The translations under genes and the position numbers were made by a program. The notes under the pieces are model-generated. The model did not search any database. It saw nothing but the letters and a program-made list of their open reading frames with translations, and was not told the DNA's origin. A stretch of DNA of 64,000 bases from Shinisaurus crocodilurus (lineage: Eukaryota > Chordata > Lepidosauria > Squamata > Shinisauridae), in the NCBI GenBank assembly GCA_021292165.1, contig CM037877.1, forward strand, positions 217,351,350-217,415,349. The letters run 5' to 3'. How positions within the stretch are numbered: the first letter of the stretch is position 1; every line of letters starts with the position of its first letter. Of the stretch, positions 1 through 11,557 are shown piece by piece.

Positions 1-734
1 TCCATTTTTAAGAAAGGGATGGAGGATGCTCTCTAAGTTCTAAAAGGGAATGGGTTTTAATTTATGAATCTAAAATTGGACAGGTAATTAGCGCTGTAAA
101 TGAAATATGGACATACAGTACACTGTGTCGACTTTCTCTCCAACACAGCTGGAAACAAAGCAACTTTTTCCCTTTCCTCCTTATTCCTTCTCTGAATGAA
201 AAGATACAAAATTACATTTAGTAATCTAATAAGGCTTCTGGGAAAGGGCTAGAGGCTATGAAGTCCCCCATCCCCCGCCTCTGATGGTTCCCCCACCCTT
301 CATGGCTCCGTTATTAAGTTTTCTATTTTTAGCTGAATTCTCAGGTACCTTCTGCTTGTACATCCACTCCCAACCCTACTCAATTCTTTTAACTATTCAA
401 CTTTTCTCACCACAAAAGAAGATGGTTTTGTGTTATGTTGCCATGGCAATGCCTGCTGTCACCCTACAAAGTGTGGGGAGGGAGAAGGGAAGCAGATCAG
501 AGATGCAAGAAAATCAAACCTAGAAAGAATAATTTTATCATATTTTACTGCTACGCATATTGTGAAACCATATCCAGGTACGGTAGCTTACTGGAATGAA
601 GGAAGAAATACAGTGGAAACTGAAGCATGTTCAAGCGTGAGTCACGCTTTATTTTGCCTCCTTTTCCAAGGAGGTTTTATTTCCTTTTGTCATTTTTGTA
701 GGGATGCCATGGTGATCATAATATGATAGGTTTA
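1..734. other. unassigned sequence
   Basis: AT-rich sequence without a repeat or exon that I recognise. Two overlapping frames of 79 and 98 codons at 284-726 lack any domain, and their composition is that of random sequence. Confidence 0.5.
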
Positions 735-867
735 GGGGACAATCCTATGCATATTTAGACAGAAAAAAGTGCTACAACTCCCAGCGTGCCCCAGCCAGCA
801 ATGCTGGCTGGGGCATGCTGGGAATTGTGAGACTTTTTTCTGTCTAAACATGCATAGGATTGCACCC
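735..867. mobile_element. palindromic MITE, TTA-flanked (PIF/Harbinger-like)
   Basis: The two halves are near-perfect reverse complements. The ends read GGGGACAATCCTATGC and GCATAGGATTGCACCC, and the centre is built on the palindrome around CCAGCCAGCAATGCTGGCTGG. TTA lies directly outside both ends, which is the PIF/Harbinger target form. It has no coding capacity. A half copy lies at 17359-17434. Superfamily assignment is inference from the flanks. Confidence 0.6.
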
Positions 868-1011
868 TTAATGACCCAATCCAGATATCACATTTCCACC
901 ACTGTGGCCAGTTATCCTGCTGCATGCACAACACAAGCTCTTCAGCAGGCATATGGAAAGTCTTCTGTCAGCTTGTTATGCTTTAGGATCATTATACAGA
1001 ATTTAAGAGTG

Positions 1012-1182
1012 TCATAGATTTCATAGATCTGATAGAGTTGGAAGGAGCCTACTAGGCCATCGAGTCCAACCCCCTGCTCAATGCAGGAAACTAGAGGAGG
1101 GGGTCTCCCATCCAAGTAATAACCAGGCCTGACCCTGCTTAGCTTTCCACGCTCAGACAAGCTGAGCTAGCATAAGCCACAG
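1012..1182 (-). mobile_element. 5S rRNA-derived SINE with CR1-like tail, copy 1
   Basis: Reading the minus strand, the head contains the 5S-like block AGCTAAGCAGGGTCAGGCC then TTACTTGGATGGGAGACC, which matches the box A, intermediate element and box C of vertebrate 5S rRNA genes. A short linker leads into a CR1-type 3' tail (CTCAATGCAGG, GTTGGAAGGAGCC on the plus strand). It is full length and moderately diverged. It is not a functional 5S gene: the 5' half and 3' stem of 5S rRNA are absent. Confidence 0.85.
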
Positions 1183-1189
1183 GCCTGTG

Positions 1190-1524
1190 TCCTTCTCTGT
1201 TACCTCCCCATAAAGGTATGGATGATACAAAGAGAGATAGGGTCTTCTCAGTGGTTGCATTGCACCAATATTGTGGAACACCTTGCCCTGTGAAGTATGG
1301 ATGGTCGTCCCTCTGGCTGTGTTTTGCCTGCTAGCAAAGATATTTTTATTCTGTTATGCTTGTGCCTGATAAGTAACCGCTTTATGTAAATGCTATGTTT
1401 TATCTGTAGTCTCTGCCTATGCTGTATTTTTACTGTATCTTTATTGTTGTTTTTTTATTGTCTTTTATGACATTGTGATTTAAAATAATTGTACACTGCT
1501 CTGAGTAGTGCATAGGCACTACGG
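1190..1524 (+). mobile_element. L2-type LINE 3' end, first part
   Basis: Decayed end of an L2-type ORF2: an FSVVA-like stretch and a tryptophan-rich segment near 1230-1330. It then runs into the typical 3' UTR (TGATTTAAAATAATTGTACACTGCTCTGAG). It is interrupted at 1525 by a hAT element and resumes at 1838 with TAGAAATCGCTCTACAAATAG. Confidence 0.55.
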
Positions 1525-1837
1525 CAGGGGTGCTGAACCTCTTTCAGACTGAGGGCCAAATCCCAATTTGGAGAAGCTCTTTGGGCTGCATTCCATTGGT
1601 GGGCAGAGCTGTAGAGTGGGGCCAAAACACCAAACATACCGGCATATATTAGCTTAAAGCTCTTACTGCTAGTAACTAAGACTTAGGAAAGGCACTTCAA
1701 CCGTTTAGAATGGAGACAAAACTGCACAAAAGCTGGGAAACTACCAAACGATAGGTGGTCTGGGGAAAGTGGAGTAGTCCCCTAGGGAGGCCCAGAGGCC
1801 CAGATTGGTATCCCAGGCCTGAGGTTCTGCACTGCTG
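1525..1837. mobile_element. non-autonomous hAT-like element inside the L2 tail
   Basis: The ends are inverted repeats: CAGGGGTGCTGAACCTC on the left and GAGGTTCTGCACTGCTG on the right, 14 of 17 matching. The flanks CACTACGG and CACTAGAA look like a decayed 8-bp target duplication (5 of 8). There is no transposase. Confidence 0.6.
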
Positions 1838-1890
1838 CACTAGAAGGACGAGATAGAAATCGCTCTACAAATAGCATAAAATAATTAAAT
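1838..1890 (+). mobile_element. L2-type LINE 3' end, second part
   Basis: Continuation of the L2 3' UTR after the hAT insertion, ending in an A-rich tract near 1880-1887. Confidence 0.5.
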
Positions 1891-2163
1891 GCCAATTATG
1901 CATAGCACTGACTTCATCATGTACTACCAATCACTCTCTCACTCTCACCCACTCATTTTCCATATACCAGTTTGGTGCCGAACATAGTCCCCTAATAAGG
2001 TGGCTCGGGATGTTCCTTTATTTTTAAAAAAATTAAGATGGATTCTGAAGTGAGCATATCTGGCTGACAAAGCCAGGAGTGATGATGTCTGTGGAGGTCA
2101 ATGTCAAAACGAAAGAAAGGACCTTCTTGGGTTGGGCGGCTAGTGGGGCTGATGTTACTAGAA

Positions 2164-2249
2164 CAGTGTTCTCCAACCTTGGAGCTGGCTGGGGCGTGCT
2201 GGGAGTTGTAGGCCAAAAACATCTGGGGACCCAAGGTTGGAGAACACTG
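2164..2249. mobile_element. hAT MITE (CAGTGTTCTCCAACCTTGG family), short copy
   Basis: The ends CAGTGTTCTCCAACCTTGG and CCAAGGTTGGAGAACACTG are exact inverted repeats. The 8-bp duplication TACTAGAA flanks both sides (2156-2163 and 2250-2257). It is a deleted relative of the 135-bp copy at 45325-45459, keeping one arm through GGCCAAAAACATCTGGGGACC. Confidence 0.9.
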
Positions 2250-2375
2250 TACTAGAACTATGTACTCTGCTAGCCTGTCCCTCGGCTTTAAATATGTCAG
2301 TGACTGCCTTGATTTCTCAGAGAGAACCAAAACTCCAGCATTGCTGATGACACAGGCACACTCATCAGTTATGTA

Positions 2376-3065
2376 CAGGGATGGGGACTCAGACTCTAGG
2401 ACTCGACTCATGAGTCGGACTGAGTCCCCGCTCTGACTTGAGTCCCACTTGAGTCCCAATATTTTTAATGGGACTCGAGACTCGACTCAGGACTCGAGAC
2501 CAAGGACTCTTCAACATCCCTGGGCTGTGCCAGAAGGAGTGGAGAGAAGTGCGATCACCGGCAAAGATTTTATTTTTTTTAAAATCATTTTCCTAAAATG
2601 CAACCTTTCAGACATTTTGGGTTTGGCTGCCTCTGCCTGCCTGTTTGGGGTTCCCTGTCTCCTCTGCCTGCCTGGTCTCTTCTTGACCAGTTCCACAGTT
2701 TGAATTGTCCAAGACAAACGCCTTTGCCTGCCTGCTTCGGGGTTCCCTGCCTCTTCTGCCTGCCTGGTTATTTTCGGTTTGTCTGCCTGGTCTGTTCTTG
2801 TCAAAATCAGTTGCAGAGTTTTGAAATAAAAAGGCACACTTGTGCCTAGAAATTATTTAAGCCACACATCTGAAGTAGCCTTATTTTGTTGGGAAAAAAC
2901 CCCATTGATTTTAATAGGGACTCGTGGAGGGAGGAACTTTGGGAGGGACTCGTGACTCGTGAGTCACCATTTTGGACCAAGGATTCAGACTCGGACTCGA
3001 GACTCAGATCCAAAGACTCGTGATTTGACTCGTGACTTGAGACCAAGGACTCTTCAACATCCCTG
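2376..3065. mobile_element. non-autonomous hAT element with ACTCG-rich ends, copy 1
   Basis: Starts CAGGGATGGGGACTC and ends GACTCTTCAACATCCCTG, with a perfect 8-bp target duplication GTTATGTA (2368-2375 and 3066-3073). Both terminal ~100 bp are dense in the pentamer ACTCG and its complement CGAGT, plausibly transposase-binding repeats. The interior matches the element at 11998-12999 in inverted orientation, but lacks about 310 bp including the transposase segment. The CTGCCTGCCTG-rich interior yields frames that are not genes. Confidence 0.92.
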
Positions 3066-3073
3066 GTTATGTA

Positions 3074-3889
3074 GCACCTGGCATCATCTTGTACTACTTT
3101 CTCTCTTTGGTTTTGCTTTTGCTTCTGCTTCTTTTTCTTTCCTTCATGCTTCTGAATTGTTGATGTTTCTTCTTCGCTGGGTTCATATCTCCCTGTTGGG
3201 GCTTTTCAATTGCATGTTCAGTGATAGGGCGTGACTGTTTTAATGCATCCTACAAATCTTATACAGTGGGGGAGGTGCAGAATTAACTCTCTGGCTCTCT
3301 ATCTGCATTTTGCATCTTTTTAAGTATGCAAAGTGCAGGTGGATATTGTTAACTTGAAAATGTTGCAAGATGCATACAATTACTGCTAGATAAAGGGGGG
3401 GAAATGAGGTGTGGCAGTTGCTTTTAAGGTTGATTTGATAATACCTAGCTGTCCCATTGCCTTAAATCTATTTTTATAGGTTAGTTTACAGAACAAATTA
3501 GAAAATGCGTTGGGTTTTATTTACCCAGATAATGATGTGATTCTGTTCTCATCAAACCAGACTTTATTTGCCCTCACAAGTCAGTTTAAAATAGTTTGGA
3601 GATGACAATGAACAGCCTCACCTCTGTTATTTTAGTCCTTCTGCTTCTACTTTGTGCAGTTTTAGAGATGCATAAATAAATATCACACATTTTCAAACCA
3701 AACTGAGGGAGATTTCTTGCAGCTATAGCAGAGGATCTGGAGTCAGAAAACTCTACATCTTATCACTAGTTTCAGCCAGTCACTGAATTTCCTTGCATGT
3801 CATCCTGTTTGTGGCCTGTGAAGAAGTCATAAAAAACATATGACCAATTTTGAAAAACATTTTCCACATGTGTGCTCTCACAGGATCAC
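3074..3889. other. unassigned sequence
   Basis: Unique-looking AT-rich DNA with a pyrimidine-rich stretch at 3100-3160. I see no repeat boundary, RNA gene or exon. Confidence 0.45.
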
Positions 3890-4030
3890 TTGTGGCTAAG
3901 ACTAAGGGTTGGGAAGCCCAAATTGTAATCTCACCTCAACCATGAATTCACTCGGTGGTGTTTGACAAATGTCCACCTCTTCCCCACTCTGTGATATGGG
4001 TATAATAATTATGGTTTAGCCTATAGGGTA
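3890..4030 (+). repeat. MIR-like SINE fragment
   Basis: Holds the order seen in MIR-type core SINEs: a CTCACCT...TGAATTCACT core, then CCCCACTCTGTGATATGGGTATAATAATTATGG. Head and tail are not identifiable. Old and diverged. Confidence 0.4.
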
Positions 4031-4296
4031 TACTGTTGCTTGTGAATCACTGCTCACTGCTCAGGCAACTTAAGCAACTTCAAACACGAGCATAACTTTA
4101 CTGAGCAAACTGTACTGCATCTAGTCTAGTTTGCAACTCCTTGTTCTTTTCTCTTCTAAAGCTGCACTTCTCTGTACAATCTTCCTTCTCTTAAACCTAC
4201 TTCCATGTTGCTACGCTCCCCAGCCTTGAACCACACTCAAGTGCCAAGGAGAGTACAGATGGAAGGAGGCACCTCTCAAAGAGTTGCCATCCCCAA

Positions 4297-4710
4297 GGGT
4301 GGCCATGTGTCCGCTTTAAAGATGATAGTCCTCTATTTGAAGGGCTGCCAGAGGATCTATTTTGAAGGTGCCCTTTATATGAAGGGCTGTCCAATCTAAG
4401 TGCGGTATAAAGATAAAGAACTATCAGAAGGAAGAGCTGGGCCTTGAAGTTGCCCAGCAACAGCATCTGGGCAACAGATTGAACAAATAGGCACACAGGT
4501 CACCTGTTCACAGTCTTCCACATTATGGTGAGATGTAGTGTATTTCTATTTAAATTGCAATATTTATTTCATGTGAGTCTATCAAGTCTAAATGTGAGTC
4601 TATCAAGATAAATTAGCATATGCAAATTTTATGCAAATAGATGTCCTCTTTTGTCCTCTTTTTTGGTGATGCATTTCCTCTTTTTTTTGGTGATTCACAA
4701 GTGGCCACCC
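4297..4710 (+). mobile_element. TIR repeat W, copy 1
   Basis: Bounded by GGGTGGCCA and the reverse complement GTGGCCACCC. The interior (GTCCTCTATTTGAAGGGCTG, GAGCTGGGCCTTGAAG, TTTTTTGGTGATTCACAAGTGG) is shared with 11217-11557 and, inverted, with 15770-16049. No coding capacity. TA follows the right end. Superfamily uncertain. Confidence 0.65.
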
Positions 4711-5261
4711 TACATCCTTCACTTTGAGTCTGTCCAGGCCAGAAAATGTAGCTATACTATATTTCTTGGATTCAGAAGACTCACTCCTGGGGCAGTCCCT
4801 GTCAACCCCATGCTTTAGGAACCAAGAGCTGTAGAAGAAAGCAATGGCCCTTTAAGGGCACAGACAGCTCTTCAGAGCCATCAACAGCTCTGGAAGCCAA
4901 CAGCAGCCTTCATTAGGATTCAGAAGGTCTTTGCACCTTGCTGATGCAACAGATTTTCTTCAGTGGGTGAGAACACTCCAGCCAGCATTCCCATAGTACT
5001 CTTTTCAAGGTCTGGACACACTGTGCCTTGTCTAAACCAGACCCTGCTGCACCTGCCATGAAGTTGCCATACCCACTCTGACCTGACCTAACAATGACAT
5101 GACCTTACCAGATGTAGTTGAATGCATGAAAGCTGAACAAGGCATTTTTGGTTTGGTTTTGTTGTTGTTAAAAGTCCTTTTAACAATGACAAAACAATGA
5201 CAAGAACTCCTTTTTCAGTCTTCAGGCACCTGGCAGGCAATAGCACTGGAGAGCCCCAAGG
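4711..5261. other. unassigned sequence
   Basis: No recognisable repeat or exon. GCAATGGCCCTTTAAGGGC near 4841 is a short palindrome. Confidence 0.4.
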
Positions 5262-5463
5262 GTACTCTTTATTTTACTGTTTTTACCCTGTTCTGGCCTT
5301 GCAGCCTCTCCAGCTGCTTGAGCTTTCTGATAAGCCCCCTAGAAAATTTAACCAGGACTAAATTTAGTCCTGGTTAAATTTTCTAGGGGGCTTATCAGAA
5401 AGCTCAAGCAGCTGGAGAGGCTGCAAGGCCAGAACAGGGTAAATACAGTAAAATAAAGAGTAC
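5262..5463. repeat. 202-bp near-perfect palindrome
   Basis: Two 101-bp arms, 5262-5362 and 5363-5463, meet without a spacer at GGACTAAATTTAGTCC. By eye they match at 100 of 101 positions (TGTTTTTACC against TGTATTTACC). The sequence would form a long hairpin. No TIR-type motif or clear target duplication is seen. The central 33 bp recur at 6690-6722. Confidence 0.95.
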
Positions 5464-6689
5464 ACTTCACAAGCACCCCTCAGTCACCTCCTTACAGTAA
5501 CGTAAGCACTGAAGCCCTGCACGCTAGAAAATGTCTCCAAAATTCTCACCACATCCCACAGGTGCAATTTCTTTTCGCCCCTCCCCCTAATGAATGGTCA
5601 AAAATAAATAGATCAGAAAATTTGGCACAGTTCTAATATGTACCCATATGTGAACTTTTCCAAACCAACACCAACAGCCCTGTCAAACTCTAAACACAGG
5701 ACTCCACTAAGTAAGCATTGCTCCTGTAAACAGGAACCCAGGCAGGATCTGGCTTAGCAATTAACATTTCAAGCACCTCTGCTATAAGGATCTAGATTAA
5801 AAACCCTGATATGATTATCCTTGGCACAGGGCCCAATCCGTTGTCACTTGACCCACTTTAATGCCTTCATTTTTTTATGAATGAAACATATTTGCCAAAT
5901 TGACCATTTTGCTGTCATTTTAGATTTCAGATATCATGGTGATAAGTGCTGCGCTAATTCCTGGAGGGAAGCAGGGAGAATGAAGAGGCTAAATTAATTA
6001 ATAGGTAGCTGGAGGAACACCGACACTGATGCATACAAGAAAAGACTGGGAAGCTTTTTTTCTTGAGTATGTAGAGACACACATGAATTAGCTGAGGGGC
6101 AGGGAGAATGGATGGAATGGTCACACTGAAGATTATGAAGACAAGAAGAGGACACTTGTTAGGTGGGCTGCAGAGAAAAGGAATGTAAGGCTGCTTCCAT
6201 TTATTGCAGAATCACCATGACTTGTTTGCTCACATTTTACAGGGGGTCCACATGACGTCATCATCCATTATCCATCATTTATAAATCCTGCGTTTTCCCA
6301 GTGTTGCGTCCATCTTTTTTCTGATTGCAGAAAGTTGACTTTGAGAAGGATGGAAGAGTAACACAATCTCTACCGATGTAGATGTGCTTTGTGCTATTCT
6401 TCTGTCTTTTTTAAGAGATGTGACTTTGACATGGACAGTGACCTATCAGGTCTGGAAAGCTGTCATAGGTTCACAATGTGATCTGAGCATCCCTGCTGGC
6501 AATCCTTGCAATGTGAGGTGAGCATCCCTGCTGGCCTTGCCCCCTGATCTTTGTGTATTTGTCAGGATGACGAAGGGAGAGCTTATGTACATCCATGTGT
6601 TCAGTGAACACAATTTGGAAAACCTCTGAAGAGGGTTACAAAGATGGACCAAGAAATGTTGGTAAGAAATTATAATACATTAAATATTT
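5464..6689. other. unassigned sequence, possibly conserved non-coding
   Basis: Free of recognisable repeats. About 5850-6020 has homeodomain-type AT motifs (CTAAATTAATTAATAG) and the even composition often seen in conserved non-coding elements. This is an impression only. No open exon is supported. Confidence 0.3.
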
Positions 6690-6722
6690 GCCAGGACTAA
6701 ATTTAGTCCTGGTTAAATTTTC
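6690..6722. repeat. second copy of the palindrome centre
   Basis: CCAGGACTAAATTTAGTCC followed by TGGTTAAATTTTCT matches the middle of the 5262-5463 palindrome exactly, about 1.3 kb away. Only this short core is shared. Confidence 0.85.
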
Positions 6723-7407
6723 TCTTTAATGATATCCGCCCCCCAAATATACCCCTGAGAAGGGCCACTTTACCGTGCTGAATAGTAGGGTCAGTAAAGG
6801 GCATTTGCTTCTTAGGCAACAATCTGCGACTTCTAGAAATTGTGTTTTAATTGGAGCTGTGCACAGATGGCCTCTCAAAATTCTCCACCCTATTTGTGGG
6901 CAGAAAAACTGAGGGGACAATTTCACTGAATTTCTCCATGGGGTAATTCCATCCATAGGGCAAAGTGGCCTTTGATTTCTAGTGGGGTAAAAGAGAGGGG
7001 GGGGGGGAACCCATCTCAGGACCTTTCTGAGAAAAATGTCTTCTGAGAAATTTTGGCTCAGCTCCAGTTGTCATTCTTCGGGGTTCAACACCTTCTCCAG
7101 GGTGTTCCAAATGTTAACTTTCTGAGGAGTGATGGTGGATACATCTTGTCTCTAATGTAGGTGCTGATAATACTGCTCCTTCCCTGCAAGCCCTGTAGTG
7201 GGTGTGGGGAGGCAGCATTGCATCCAGCGGCAGGGAAGAAGTGAAGCTGGTGCTGTGTGACAAAATCCATCCTCAAATTTCCAGAAAGTTTTCTTCCCCC
7301 AAGAACGAGGCTTCCCTTTTTCTGCCTCATTCTTAGGGCATTTTATAATTTATTTTGAATTTATTTTGGTGGTGTTTTTGACCTTACGTAATGACTGCGA
7401 GGTGGCT
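6723..7407. other. unassigned sequence
   Basis: No recognised repeat. A G-run lies at 7000-7008. Confidence 0.4.
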
Positions 7408-7409
7408 GT

Positions 7410-7448
<39 letters not shown>
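7408..7448. repeat. (GT)n microsatellite
   Basis: About twenty GT units without interruption. Confidence 0.95.
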
Positions 7449-7450
<2 letters not shown>

Positions 7451-10154
7451 CTATTACACATTTCTCCATTGCTCTGATGTCTCCCAGGCTCCCTGCACTT
7501 TCTGATCTGAAAAAGCCCTGTGGATGGAATTGCTTCACAATGTCTTCCTCTGGGCTTTAACTGAACTGCAGGAAGCCAAGCAGGCTACAGGCTTCCAGAG
7601 AGATGATTGTGCAGTGAAAGAGAGGGCACACTCCTCAACCCACCTCATAAGTAAGGTAGGCACAAGAACCCCAAACCCAACCTATGAGAATTTCTCCAAA
7701 ATTTCTTCTCCTCCGAATTTCTTTTTGAAAACAATTTCTTTTCTATCAAATTGAATGAGGAAAAAAATATGGAAGAAATTCTCAGCACAGCACTAGTTTT
7801 AATAACAAAGCAGAGGTGGCCTGTAGATTGTAAACCATGTTCGGTCTATCCTGGTGCTCTTGGGATATTGATCCTGATGCCATTTCTCCATCATTTTCGA
7901 AATGATGGAGATGCCAGTTCCATCATGCACCACAGAAAAATTCACTTAGCATCTGTAGCACCCAGCTAGCAAACCCTGAACTTTCATTTATGCTGGAGAG
8001 AATAAAAAAAGTCTGCTATGCCTGGCTCCCAGCAAGTTCCACATGTAGCATCTGGGTTGCCTTCACTGCTGGTTCCCATCAGCAGTGATTTGTGCCTTAT
8101 GACACGGTTCAAGGTCAAGCTCCTGATGGGCAGATATAGTCATCTGAAAGATTTCTGTCTGGCTTGCTCCCAGCTTTGGGGAATGGTGTGTATATGAGCA
8201 AGATGATTAAAAAAAGAAAAGAAATGAAGTGTATGTCTAGAGATATGAGGGTATACAGTGTGGATGATGTACATATAAATGAAGAGATGCTTAAAACTTG
8301 TCATAGCAAACAAAAGAAAATACTATTCTGGGCTCCCTGAATGTATTGCCTCCTTCCTTCCTGTTCTATGGATTGTCCAGTTCAGGGGACAAGTTTTCCA
8401 TCCAGTTTTTCAAGAATGACAGTTGGGCTCTGTGACTGCACACAAATTCACAAGGAACTGAGTTACCTGTCCACATATCTGCTTTTAATGAGCTGTTGTG
8501 GAGGGCATGGAGAGTTCCCAACTTTGTCTTCTGGTTCAGTTATGATAGGAGGCCCACAAGAACAATCTGGAAGATTTTTAGAAAGAAGCTCAAGCAACCC
8601 TTACAAATGCTTTAGCCTCATTAGGATGTCTCTCCTCTCCCATTTTATGAACGATATGCCTAGGGAATAGTTATCAGTAGAGGAGAACAAACTTCAGAAA
8701 CAGCCAATTTGCATAAAACATGTGTCCTAATCAGACTAGCAGGACAGCTCATTATCCAAGAATGTGATCAAGGATCCAGAAGAGCTGATTTCCCCTTTCT
8801 TCCTTGTACTGCCTTTCTCCAAAAATCAAGTAGCCGTGATAGAAGTAACTAGGCTTCTCAATCCCCCCCCCAAATATTTTCTCATTAGTTAGGTACTAAA
8901 GGAGCGTTGAGATCTTGTGTGTGTGTGTGGAAATATTCTGCAATCTCTCTTCCTTATAAGTGAAATGTGACGAAATTCTCCAGATCTTGAGGTTTACATA
9001 TGAACTAAGGGGATGGGGACTTGAGGTTTGGCATGAAGTCCTACACACATACACACGCTTGCTGCAGCCATTTGCAAAAGTCGTTCAGAGAGGTGGGTGA
9101 ATACATGGAGTGCTCATGCATGGGGAGAGGAAGGGGACATTTAGCAGCATGCATATGTGTGCAGCCTCAACTCATGGCAGCAACAAGCTCTTATCAAATT
9201 TGACATACCGGTACCCCCTCTCCACATCCATAAATCTGGATGAAAAATAAATACTGGCAGAAACAAACACTGGCTGAATTCCTTAGAGGGCATTTCTTTT
9301 TACCCACTTGGAACACAAAGAAGAGGCAAGGAACTGAGTCTTGTAATGAAGATACATTTAATGCATAAATAATACACACTATAACTTGGAACAACAGGGC
9401 ATATCAGGTAGCTAAACATTTCCCTGAAGTTTCCAGGACCCCACGGTATCCAATCCCCACTCTTCCCTTTGAGATAGAAGTATGACACTCTCTTCCCTAT
9501 GTGTACTGATGGTGAACTGACAGTCAGGAGTGCCTGGCCTTGGATGTCTAGAAATGGAGCCTCTGGCTGAAAAAAACATGCTCATCCCATCACAAGAGTG
9601 ATTTCAGCAACTGGATGAAGGAGGCCTCACTAGTCAGGCACATTCCCCACTACTCAAGATAGATCAGCCGGCAACAGCAGTTTGCTTCATCCTTGGCTAC
9701 CAAGTGTTAGCAACAACCCACAACATGCTTATTTCCACAAAGGTTGCAGTAGCTAAGTCGTGTCAACCCCAACTTTTCAGTACATAACAGAACAAGCTCC
9801 TAGTTTTCTCAGTTTCCCCAGCAGTGACTCAGTGAATACTAAACTCTACAATTTATTCACCCATTTTGTTTTTTACTTTCCTGAGCACAATACTGTCAAG
9901 AACAAAATGGCATAGGGCAGTGAACTAGGTATGCCGTTGTGATCACTTAGCCTCATGCCATGCAATCTGGCATCAGTGCAACTTCAAGGCTGCTTTGAAA
10001 CAATACGGAATCATTCCCCAAAGAATTGGGCACATGCAGGTAAGACAGGTAGTTCTCCTCTCCTGCCATTTGGTGGCAGTGTCATGTGTTATGCACTCAA
10101 AGGGGTGAGGTGAGGGGGAGGAGAAAACAAGCTTTTGAAAGAGGAAGGCCATTC
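7449..10154. other. unassigned sequence
   Basis: Long stretch without clear repeats. A short hairpin TCTCCATCATTT/AAATGATGGAGA lies near 7884-7910, a C-run at 8863-8870, and a short GT tract near 8918-8928. The 109-codon frame at 8341-8670 has no domain I recognise and no splice context I would trust. Confidence 0.4.
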
Positions 10155-11112
10155 TGTGTCTGTTGGCGGTAATGGACTGGATGAGGGCAAACAAATTGAA
10201 GCTTAATCCAGACAAGACAGAGGTGCTCCTGGTCAGTCGGAAGGCAGATCAGGGAGTCAGCTTGTGTTGGATGAGGTTACACTGCCCCTGAAGATACAGG
10301 TTCGCAGCTTGGGTGTACTTCTGAATTCAGCCCTGAGCCTGGATGCCCAGGTTTCAGCGGTGGCCAGGAGTGCATCTGCACAGTGAAAGCTAGTGCGCCA
10401 GCTGCACCCGTTCCTGGAGATGTCTGCTTTGGCCACAGTGACACATGCCTTAGTTACATCCTGCTTGGATTACTGTAACACACTCTACATGGGACTGCCT
10501 CTGAAGAGTGTTCGGAAACTTCAGCTGGTTCAAAGAGCTGCTGCCAGACTGCTGACTGGGGCTGGCTACAGGGAGTAAACAACTGCTCTGTTACAACAGC
10601 TTCACTGGCTCCCAGTCTGTTTCTGGGCACAATTCAAATTGCTGGTTATGACCTATAAAGCTCTATACTGCTTGGGTCCAGGTTATCTGAGAGATTGTAT
10701 TCTCCCCTACACGCCTGCCCGTACTTTGAGATCCTCAGGGGAGGCCCTTCTCTCGGTTCCACAACCATCACAGGCACGCCTGCTGAGAACATGGGAGAGG
10801 GCCTTCTCGGTGGCTGCCCCAGCGCTCTGGAATTCCCTCCCCAGGGAGGCTAGAGTGGTGCCCTCCCTGATAAGCCTCCAGAGGCAGGCAAAGATCTTCC
10901 AGTTGAATGCTGTATTTTATATTATGTGTATTGTATTGTTTTTAATTATATATATATATTGGTTTAATTCTATTTTTAACTTTTGTATTTTTCTATTTCT
11001 GTTTTAATTGTATGAGTTTTAAAGATTGTGAGCCGCCTTGGGTCCCAGTGTTGGGAAAAAGGCGGATACAAATAATAATAATAATAATGATGATGATGAT
11101 GATGATGATAAT
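10155..11112 (+). pseudogene. L2-type LINE, ORF2 3' part and tail
   Basis: Encodes the region downstream of the reverse transcriptase core: MDWMRANKLKLNPDKTEVLL near 10172, DYCNTLYMGLPLKSVRKLQL at about 10468, a stop (TAA) near 10576, then the LLVMTYKALYCLGPGYL block near 10640 and AFSVAAPALWNSLPREAR near 10800. These blocks and their order are typical of L2/CR1-group ORF2. Frameshifts at about 10250-10390 and the stop make it non-coding. The 3' UTR ends GAGCCGCCTTGGGTCCCAG, then AAAAAGGCGGATACAAATAATAATAATAATGATGATG. The 5' end is truncated at about 10155. Confidence 0.85.
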
Positions 11113-11216
11113 CTCCTCTTTGGTTGCCACTAGGTGGCAAAGACCACTTGGCTACACATGTGCTACCCAACTGAATTGAATTTTTCTGCAGTGGAGATTG
11201 GAATGTTATTAATCTA

Positions 11217-11461
11217 GGGTGGCCAGGACAGTCCTCTATTTGAAGTGCTGCCAGAGGACTGTCCTCTATTTTGAAGGTGTCCTATATTTGAAGGGCTGTC
11301 CAGTCCAGGTCTGGTTTAAAGATAAGGAACCATCTGTAGGAAGAGCTGGGCCTTGAAGCTGTCCATCAACAACACCTGAAGCAAGGCACACAGTCTTCCT
11401 CACCTCACGATGGTAAGATGTACTATATTTTAATTTAAATTATTATAATTATTTCTAAATT

Positions 11462-11505
<44 letters not shown>

Positions 11506-11557
11506 AATGTTATGCAAATTGGTGTCCACTTTTTTGGTGATTCATAAGTGGCCACCC
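11217..11557 (+). mobile_element. TIR repeat W, copy 2
   Basis: Starts GGGTGGCCAGGACAGTCC and ends GTGGCCACCC. The flanks are TA on both sides, suggesting a TA target. The interior matches 4297-4710 closely (CTCTATTTGAAG, GAGCTGGGCCTTGAAGCTG). An (AT)n run at 11464-11502 has expanded inside it. Confidence 0.7.
11464..11502. repeat. (AT)n microsatellite
   Basis: Uninterrupted AT alternation inside the W element. Confidence 0.95.

Noticed and set aside
1040..1160. 5S rRNA gene call
   Set aside because: The 5S similarity is confined to the internal control region, followed by a CR1-like tail. It is a SINE; the same holds for the other seven copies.
2511..2837. 108-codon minus frame (and the similar frame at 12223-12477)
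   Set aside because: Both arise from the CTGCCTGCCTG-rich interior shared by the two hAT elements. No protein domain.
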